From Maylandia zebra (lineage: Eukaryota; Chordata; Actinopteri; Cichliformes; Cichlidae): DNA of 64,000 bases. Shown in pieces: positions 57,115 through 64,000 of this stretch. The notes beneath the pieces are model-generated. The model saw only the letters and a program-made list of their open reading frames with translations, was not told where the DNA came from and ran no database searches. The position numbers and the translations under genes are program-made. Positions within the stretch are counted from its first letter, which is position 1; every line of letters begins with the position of its first letter. Where the stretch lies: positions 12,683,840-12,747,839 of the forward strand of contig NC_135183.1 in NCBI RefSeq assembly GCF_041146795.1, written 5' to 3'.

Positions 57115-60100
57115 CTGTAGGAAGAAACCAGGAAGAGAAAATGAGCATGTTTGAAGAAATGTTCTTTATTCTGACACAATGAAATTATCTAAAAGGAGAC
57201 AAAGCAGTCAGAACATCCTCATCTGACCTCCAGCATCAACGAGGCCTTTTCTTCCAGAGCACTGCTGCTCACTGGATATTTTCGCTTTCTCAGACCATTC
57301 TGTGTAAACTACAGAGATGATTGTGCAGGAAAATCCCTGAAAATCTGAACTACTCGTAGCAGCCTGTCTGGCACCAACCATTTAAAGTTATTTAAACTAC
57401 TTCATTCATGAGCCTGGAAGTTCAATCTTCAACGTCCTTTGTCCAACGTATCCACTATCCCTCCTATAAAGATGTCAAAACCATCTCAGCTGCAGAGTAA
57501 TTTGTCGATATCCTGCTAGGTAATCCTGCTAGGTAGACTAAAATTCAAAGCTAGGTTCTACCCCTAGGTGCAGATAACTAAAAAAGAATTTATATAAATG
57601 GCCGAAGGAAGACTCAAGGGATTTGGCTGATCGTACCCCGGGTTCAGATTGTAAGCGACGAGACTCATTCAGGATGTTTGATGGCTATGACAGCTGCAGC
57701 GAGGAGTCCACCAGTAGCGCTGGGTCAGATGACAGTGAGGATGAGGTGGCACCTTCCATCCCTGCCAGTCCGCCCATCAAGAACGTTGGACAAGTCTACA
57801 CCTACCCTGATGGAAAGGCTGGAATGGCTTTTTACTCCAAAACCAAGAGTTTGTACAGTTTCCCCTGTTCTAGGGAGTTATTCTTCAAATTTGTAAGAAG
57901 CTAGCATCTTGGCAAGACTCCAGGCCAAACCAGCAACAAAAAAGGCCAACATGGTGAAGGCCCCTGTCAACTTTTTCAAGCATGGCCCCATGGGAAGCCT
58001 TGCCTCCAATTTTGTCTCCAAGAAACTCAGCTTGAGCTTTCCCTCTGATATGCTCGCTTCTAATCCTGTCCAGTCTGGCCACTCCCAAAGAAAACCTCAA
58101 CATATTTAACTCTGACACCTCCAACTCAGCCTCCTGTCTTTTTTGTCAGCGCCACCATCTCCAAACCACACATCATAGCAGATCTCACAGTGTGTAAGAG
58201 CACAGCTCCCCCTCTTTTCTGCCATTGCTCTCGAAAACTGAGAGTAGGGGAGACAAAAGAAGAAGCCAAAAAACCCAAATGACGAATTAGAATTTTTCAC
58301 TGAGCAAATATTTGACAGGATACCCTGAAAGGAAAACATTCACTTCCAGTCAGCCTATATTTTTAATGGCAACACCAGATTTTAGCACCTCTGACTTCAG
58401 CATGATTCTACCAGTATGTTAACACCTCTGCTGGTTTACTTGCAAAGTAGGAGATATTGCATTTGCGTCAAAAAAAACAAAAACAAAACAACAACTAGGA
58501 AAGTAATTTGAAGATTTCACACTTGGCTGCTCATAATTATGGGCTTAACAATCTGGAGGCAGCGCAGCATGGTACAGCTACAGCTGACAACGTGAGGCTT
58601 TAGCTGATAAAGGCTGAGGCAGCTATAAAAGTGTAATCACACTTCTTAAAACTACTGCTGTCCATAGCAGAACTCCACCATGACCTTTACTTTGGCACCT
58701 TCCCCAACACACCTCATTTAACAAAAAAGCAAAACAAAGAGTGCTTTGCAGTTTCGTAAGGCAGCTCATTAGCTGTTCTGTGCAACTTTTCCATACCTGG
58801 TCAAATGACGGCTCGACTCATGCACCTCCATCTCTGTGCTTTTAAACTCATTTAGTTCCTTTCTAATGGCAGCCTGAACAAAGAAACACACACTTAGATA
58901 AAGCACACTAGTACAGATTACTTGAATCCAGTCTTTGTGAGAAATGAACCTTATCTGTAGCTGTTAGCCGAGTCCACGGCTTGTCTGCTCTCCTGTCGTA
59001 GTCCTGAGCCTCGGCGACCTCCACGTAGTCACTGAAGCGGATGAGGATCTTCGCCTCTCTCAGCTCCTCGACTGTGGGTCTCTGGCTGAGCTGAAAGGTG
59101 GATGAACAGATGGGTGCTGTCCAATCAGCATTAAGTAACTTGTGCTCCTCAGTACAGTTAACTTTGTCTTTTGTACAGTTTTGTACAATTTTATAAAAAA
59201 CTTCCCCTTTTTTTAATACCAGACCTTACATCCTTACATTCTTACGAACCAGGAGGGTAAGTGGCAGCCAGGTGCTGCTAATCAGGTGCACCCGATTAAT
59301 TATCAGTAAGTGTAAGGATGTCTACAAACGCAGAAGTTTTTGTAGTTTGCTGGTCTGGACTTTCAGGTGTGTACAGACAAGGACAAAATGATTAGCCCCA
59401 ACTTACAGATTTCAATTTTTTGATGTGCTTTACCTTTATAATTCTTAAAACACATAAAATCATTAAAACTGCGGGTTGCTGTCCAATTTACACACAGTAT
59501 AAAAACTTCAGCCAGAGTTTGAGCTGTAACTTGGGAAAGCATCATGCATCAAACGAAATCAGTTTACATGAGAAAAAAATGTCTATGGTTACTAAGGAGC
59601 AGATAGACATACAATGTTATCACAGTGTCAAGAACTGGAGTGAGAAATTTATTGAAATTCAAAGCCTGGCAGAGGTAGGAAGTGAACGACTTTAAAGACT
59701 CTGGAAAGAAAACTAGTGAGAGATCTGCCTGATCCTCAGAACAACTGCCAACAAGTGACCAACTTAGCCAAGTGAGGAACTGTTGATACTTCAGTGCGTC
59801 TGGAACTGGGAGTCTAGTCAAGGAATCATGAGGAAAGAAGGATATATGAAGATTTTCAAAGAAAACCTCAAACAGCAGCAAAACTGGATCTGCACCAGTG
59901 CTTTGTTTTCCAACACAACAACCCAAAATACATGTCACTCCTGTGAAGATCTACCTCCAGAAGACTGAAATGAAAATTACTGACTGGCCTGCACAAAGCC
60001 CTGACTTGAATCTCATTGAAAATCTGTGTGGTGAACTGAAGACCAACAAATCTGGAGGAGCTTGAGAGATTCACCAAAGAAGAATGACCTGGGATTGCTC

Positions 60101-63100
60101 AGAAGATGTGTGAGACTTGTTGAAAACTACAACTCAGTTCAATTTTATTTATATTCACCAAATCACAACAAATGTTGCCTCAAGGTGCTTTACATTGTCG
60201 AGGAAAGACCCTACAATAATACAAAGAAAACAGAAAACCTCAACAATCATGCAGCCCCCTGTAAGCAAGTGCCTTGGCTACAGTGGGAAGGAAAAACTCC
60301 CTTTTAAGAGGAAGAAATCTCCAGCAGAAACAGGCTAAGGGAGGGAGTGGCCATCTGCCACAGCAGGTTGTGGTCAGGAGAGGAAGACATGACAAAGATG
60401 ATTAAATGATTAAACACAGAGTGGTGTACAACCACGTAGTGAGTGAATGACTGTAGGCTGTTTTTAAAAGGATACACAGCTGATTGTTAGCATCAGCTAA
60501 TAACTTTCAAATTCACCCCCAGCTCAGACGGTGAAATACTTAGATACATTGTAAAAAAACCCAGGAGCTACATCTCAGACTCTACAGGCCTCAATTAGCA
60601 TGATAATGCTAAAATGTATGTCAGAAGAAAAAGCCTGAACGAGTATGGCTTGTTTGGAAGGATTGCTGGGAGAAAACCTCTCCTCTCTTTAAAAGAACTT
60701 GTGGAACAATGGAAGTAGAGATGTTTGGAGAAAAGCAAACACATCATATCAGCACACACCAACAGACCAGAACTTCAGTCCATGGCGGTCACACTAAAAC
60801 AAACACACAGATTTATGTGCTCGATAATCAGAATGACTGTTGCTGTATGGTGGATCATCAGATATACTCTAATTTGACGTTTACTGTGTCAGGTGTTCTT
60901 TATTATTCAGTAACATGTGACTGCGATGGAGACGATCTAAGACACACACAAAAACTACTTCTCAAAGGGGTGCAGTCTGAAGAGCGGTAGGTTAGTCTCC
61001 AAGGCAACCATGTTCATATTTCTAGTTGGGGTTATGAACCATCTCAGCACTGATTGATCAAAGACACGCTGTCCACATCTTCTTTGCCTTTACCTTTCTC
61101 GACAGATGCCTCTTGATCTCCCTCTTCTCCTCCTGCTCCTCCAGATCATTTCGAGCTGCAGGAAACCGCACAGAAAGCACACACACTCACACACAAATCA
61201 TTTTTATCTGTAGTTTTTTTTTCTCTTTTTCCTTCATGTTATGCAAAGTGACTTACGTTTCAGAATGTTCCTCTGTTCTAGCTCCTCTGCTGTCGGCCTT
61301 TGACTCAACCGTCTGAATAAAGGGAAGGAAAGCATCTATTTTAGGAAAGCTATTTTTATATGATTTTAATGTTTATTCGTGCAAGCTTTCAGATCATGCT
61401 TATTGCTCTCGACATATGCAAAAAGAGATTTTACTCTTGTGGACAGAAAAGCTGGCTGTGCACGGGAAGTCTTTTTTTTTTCTTATGAAGCAGTATTTTG
61501 TGAATTTATTGAGTAGGTACTGACTCAGAGGCACTGGAATAGCAGGATGACAGATAGTGACTGAGAACAGGAGGATAAGAAGCAGAAAAGTTGCCAAAAA
61601 CCCTCCAAAAAAAAAAAAGAAAAAAAAAAAAAAAAAAAAAAGAGGTGGACAGTGCAGAGGCTCAAAACATCAGCCAGAGGAAGATAAAGATAAAGATGAT
61701 TCCTCCAGAGCCAGCTAACAAAACAATACCAACTAATGTTAAGATGTGGAGTTCATTAAGTAATACAAGCAGTTGCACACTACAAGTTGTCCTAATATTA
61801 TAAAAACCTATTAAGTGGGACCAAAGAGCACAATGAATATGTAGGGTAATGCCCCCGGCCATATATTACAGCGAGTGGTTATAGAAGATGGATATTTACT
61901 GCAGTAATGATGTAGCTAAGTACTGTGTGTGTGCTTTAGATTTTAGATAAATTTTAGTACATTTCATACATTTCTGTATATAAAATGTGGACTTGCCACT
62001 ATGATATCAAACAATATTAGAGTAGAATTTTGCAACAGCATGGATTGCGATAGAAATATAACCAAGATGAACTATTTTTTGCGACTGAAATTAGCTACAC
62101 GGGCTGTAAACATGGTTAGTTTTGCTAGCGAGGCAACCTCTGGTCGTGAAGGAAAAATGCTTGTTCCCAACTGGTTTGTGAAGGTTGATGTCAGTCACTG
62201 AGAAAATGACTTCTAACACAGACATACAGACCAATCAGTGAGCTCCTGGCCACCACCTGTCGTTAGAGGAAAATGTGTAGTCTCCAGCCGGCTGGTAAAA
62301 GCCTCTTTATGATTACTTTGGTCACCAGCATATTGCTGCAGTCATAGTTTGAATGGAAGTGACGGACTTGTCTATAAAGACTGACAAGCTGCTCTTTGAG
62401 CCGCAGTGGAGCTGAGAAAACACACACTGGAAATGAAAACTGGTAAAATAGGATTGTTTTCAGCGACAAGCTAAAGCGTTCTAAAAAATTTACAGGGCTC
62501 CTCTTGGCAAAGCAAAGTGTTTGGCACAACCTGATTCTGCTAGCTAAAGCTGTTGTACAGGACAGGGTAAAAAACAAGAAGAACTACAGGCAACCCTGGA
62601 TATTTCCTAGCTACCAAAGTAATCACTCAGTTTTCTCACAGGTTTTTGCAACCGGAAGAAACAGGAAGCACTACTAACGACTCAGGGAATACTCGCATTT
62701 CCCAAAAAACGGTGGTTGTGTCACGTGTGATGTGATATGATGGACAACTCCTGAGCAGTGGGCATTTTTATTAGAAACCTCATTAAAAGTTTGGCACTTT
62801 AAAATAGGACTAGATGTGACCTCAAGTGTACCGCTCCTCCGAGTGGCTCGGTGCCACATCAGCATGTGTGCTCTTAAGTCGGAAGCTCACCTCGTCAGTT
62901 TGGTGGCCGTCTGTTGCCGGGATTCGAGCCGCTCCTGGTCCGAATGCAGTGGCAGGATGTTCTTCTCCTCCAGCTCTCTTTTGGATGGACGGTTGCTCAG
63001 CTTGATGGCCAGAGAGTCTTTTCGTAAGACCTTCATGGCCAGTGTGCCTTTATTGAACATATTGGCAGAGGAAATCGTATCAAAGTTAAGCAGATTGAGG

Positions 63101-63473
63101 CTGTCGCAGCCTCCCAGTAAGAGGCACACAGTATAGATCTTCTTCTGCAGTAAATATTTTTGTAATTCTCATTAATGTACACGTCTCTGTCCTCTTTATT
63201 GTTTTTCAGGGTTTCAATGTAACCTTGAAGACCATGGTGGGTGTAAGCCAAATTTTAATAAAGACAAAAAGATGCTTACTTGTAAACAGTGTATCATCCT
63301 CATCCTCTTCTTCGTCTTCCTCCTCCTCCTCATCTTCCTCCTCGTCTTCCTCTTCCTCCTCTTCCTCATCCTTGTACATGCCCGGCAGGTCCTCGTAGTC
63401 TGCCTCGTTAGGGAGGTTCTCTTTGTCATCGTCGCACTCGATCATCACCGTGGGAACGGCGTGCATCATGGAG
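57099..63473 (-). CDS. phactr1: phactr1, phosphatase and actin regulator 1 (3' half, last 7 exons)
   Basis: Minus-strand exons 63473-63280, 63047-62891, 61312-61257, 61155-61094, 59090-58950, 58873-58797 and 57114-57099 join in phase. They encode [20 protein letters not shown], an acidic run, then three RPEL actin-binding repeats ([51 protein letters not shown]), followed by [27 protein letters not shown] and the C-terminal PP1-binding region ending HLTRFHRP. This matches human PHACTR1 and its relatives; human PHACTR1 also lies next to TBC1D7 in convergent orientation, which supports this paralogue. G-actin bound to the RPELs controls PP1 binding and nuclear entry. The N-terminal exons lie beyond the right edge. 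Confidence 0.95.
57623..58010 (+). pseudogene. mbtd1: mbtd1 processed pseudogene fragment
   Basis: Plus-strand reading gives the N-terminal part of MBTD1 (malignant brain tumour domain-containing 1): [42 protein letters not shown], then, in another frame, [15 protein letters not shown] and FKHGPMG. The parent sequence is continuous without introns here. Parts are missing (the TCEMCGMVGVRD zinc-finger stretch; a larger gap before FKHGPMG). A one-base insertion near 57872 and a one-base loss near 57900 shift the frame, with an in-frame TAG after FKFVRS. Lack of introns plus these breaks make it a dead retrocopy. Confidence 0.82.
58011..58215 (-). mobile_element. RTE-like LINE 3' fragment
   Basis: Minus-strand reading gives [23 protein letters not shown], the conserved C-terminal block of RTE-type reverse transcriptase ORFs (EMKMLRWxxGVTRLDRIRNEHIRG pattern). 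The plus strand shows the familiar antisense blocks CCTGTCTTTTTTGTCAGCGC and CCACCATCTCCAAACCACAC. It abuts the mbtd1 retrocopy. Confidence 0.8.
58797..58873 (-). CDS. phactr1: phactr1 penultimate exon
   Basis: 77 nt, gttcag acceptor, gtatgg donor. Encodes [20 protein letters not shown] and SRHLT, part of the PP1-binding region. Confidence 0.96.
58950..59090 (-). CDS. phactr1: phactr1 exon with RPEL repeat 3
   Basis: 141 nt, tttcag acceptor, gttcat donor. Encodes [40 protein letters not shown] and RLTATDK. Confidence 0.96.
59370..60127 (+). mobile_element. Degraded Tc1/mariner-like transposon
   Basis: The plus strand carries a broken transposase: a [10 protein letters not shown] stretch, a CAACACAACAACCCAAAATA block (from an HNNPK-like motif), then [12 protein letters not shown] DNA (GGCCTGCACAAAGCCCTGAC), [10 protein letters not shown], and ERFTKEE. 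Stops and frameshifts are frequent. The 3' end is cut by the following repeat; no intact terminal inverted repeats were seen. Confidence 0.72.
60128..60395 (+). repeat. Interspersed repeat, same family as 35318-35482
   Basis: TTCAATTTTATTTATATTCA, CCAAATCACAACAAATGTTG CCTCAAGGTGCTTTACATTG, ACCCTACAATAATACAAAGA, ACAGTGGGAAGGAAAAACTC CCTTTTAA and a GAGGGAGTGGCCATCTGCC block: a well-known high-copy teleost repeat. The class is uncertain. Confidence 0.8.
61094..61155 (-). CDS. phactr1: phactr1 exon, linker before RPEL 3
   Basis: 62 nt, ctgcag acceptor, gtaaag donor. Encodes [20 protein letters not shown] then K, matching human [20 protein letters not shown]. Confidence 0.95.
61257..61312 (-). 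CDS. phactr1: phactr1 exon with RPEL repeat 2
   Basis: 56 nt, attcag acceptor, gtaagt donor. Encodes [18 protein letters not shown]. Confidence 0.95.
61313..62890 (-). other. phactr1: phactr1 intron between RPEL 1 and RPEL 2 exons
   Basis: 1.6 kb with an A-rich run (61607-61642). Nothing else recognised. Confidence 0.85.
61607..61642 (+). repeat. A-rich tract
   Basis: About 35 nt of A with single G interruptions; possibly the tail of an old retroposed sequence or a simple repeat. Confidence 0.85.
62891..63047 (-). CDS. phactr1: phactr1 exon with RPEL repeat 1
   Basis: 157 nt from the acceptor that matches human PHACTR1 ([32 protein letters not shown], to RQQTATKLT); donor gtgagc. An in-frame upstream acceptor at 63110 would add 21 residues (see findings). 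Confidence 0.85.
63280..63473 (-). CDS. phactr1: phactr1 exon with acidic tract
   Basis: 194 nt, ctgcag acceptor, gtaagc donor. Encodes [35 protein letters not shown] and then about 26 nearly all Glu/Asp residues. Human PHACTR1 has a shorter acidic run here. Confidence 0.92.
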
Positions 63474-63584
63474 CTGCAGTTTCAGAATGAAATGGTAAAC
63501 GTGTCACACAAACATATTCACACATACACGTTCACTGCTGTGTGAAGTGAGGGTTATGGTTATGTCTGAAGGCCTCTACCATTA

Positions 63585-64000
63585 TGGCATAGACAGCCTC
63601 AATGACTACAGACCTGTAGCCCTCTGTAGTCCTGAAGTACTTAGAGCAGATAGTGTCTCAGCACATCAGAGACTGCTACCCCCTGCTTTGACCCCCACCA
63701 GTTTGCTTACAGAGCAAATCCACATAGGATGTCATCACCATCACCCTTCACAGAGCGCTGAGCCATCTGGAGAACAGGAAGAGCTACGCAAAGATGCACT
63801 ACAGCTCAGCATTCAACACCATAATGACAGACATCTTCATCCCCAAACTGGACCACCTTCAGATCCCCTATTGGAACCTGCACGATGGTTGGGCTCATCT
63901 CTGATATAGATGAGACGGCGTACAGGGTGGAGGTAGAAAACCTGTCCACTGGTGCTCAGAAAAGAACCTGAAGCTGAACATCCTTAAAACAAAAGAACTC
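63585..64000 (+). mobile_element. L2-type LINE reverse-transcriptase fossil
   Basis: Plus-strand frames give LNDYRPVAL, then LPPALTPTSL, LSHLENRKSYAK, SSAFNTI, then IDETAYRVEVENLS and LNILKTKEL. These are scattered motifs of the L2/CR1 reverse-transcriptase ORF (DYRPVAL, DFSSAFNTI, DExxYRxEVxxL, LNxxKTKEL) in correct order but with the catalytic core deleted. It runs off the window and lies within phactr1, antisense to it. Confidence 0.72.

Larger units (their letters stand above)
57115..58796 (-). other. phactr1: phactr1 last intron
   Basis: 1.7 kb intron. It contains an mbtd1 retrocopy (plus orientation) and an RTE LINE fragment (minus orientation). Confidence 0.9.
59091..61093 (-). other. 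phactr1: phactr1 intron between RPEL 3 and its linker exon
   Basis: 2.0 kb intron, largely made of a Tc1-like fossil (59370-60127) and an interspersed repeat (60128-60395). Confidence 0.85.

Overview
The window is vertebrate nuclear DNA, almost certainly from a ray-finned (teleost) fish. It holds short GT-AG exons of four vertebrate genes, CA/GA microsatellites, and typical fish repeats: a tRNA-derived SINE, Tc1-like and hAT-like DNA transposon remnants, and RTE- and L2-type LINE fragments. The style suggests a percomorph, but the sequence does not fix the species. There are no operons, CRISPR arrays or bacterial signals.

Layout, left to right. (1) 1-8825, minus strand: the 5' part of slc22a23, an orphan member of the SLC22 organic ion transporter family. 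Coding exons 1-3 are present and the rest lies off the left edge. A CpG-rich stretch from 8826 to about 9550 looks like its promoter/5' UTR. (2) About 9.55-21.5 kb: gene-poor DNA with old repeats. (3) 21913-45619, plus strand: a complete desmoplakin gene (dsp). I could assemble 24 coding exons whose lengths sum to 12,333 nt with every junction in phase, giving a predicted 4,110-residue protein. Head, plakin domain with SH3, coiled-coil rod and C-terminal plakin repeat domains (PRDs) are all recognisable. (4) 47423-55431, plus strand: complete tbc1d7 (7 coding exons, 294 residues), the third subunit of the TSC1-TSC2 complex. (5) 57099-63473, minus strand: the 3' half of phactr1, with its three C-terminal RPEL repeats and the HLTRFHRP end. 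It converges tail-to-tail with tbc1d7. A broken retrocopy of mbtd1 sits in its last intron.

The most striking content is the C-terminal part of desmoplakin. Mammalian desmoplakin has three PRDs (A, B, C). Here the A-type module is present six times in tandem (A1-A6) before single B and C modules. The units are almost all exactly 729 bp, and two neighbouring registers are identical over about 860 bp, which indicates recent unequal crossing-over (or an assembly effect). The rod exon also carries an in-frame internal splice donor at the place homologous to the mammalian desmoplakin II donor.

The genes are not a pathway. Desmoplakin anchors intermediate filaments at desmosomes, TBC1D7 stabilises the TSC complex upstream of mTORC1, PHACTR1 couples G-actin to protein phosphatase 1, and SLC22A23 is a membrane transporter of unknown substrate. 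What joins them is linkage: all four human orthologues lie on 6p24-p25, here packed into 64 kb.
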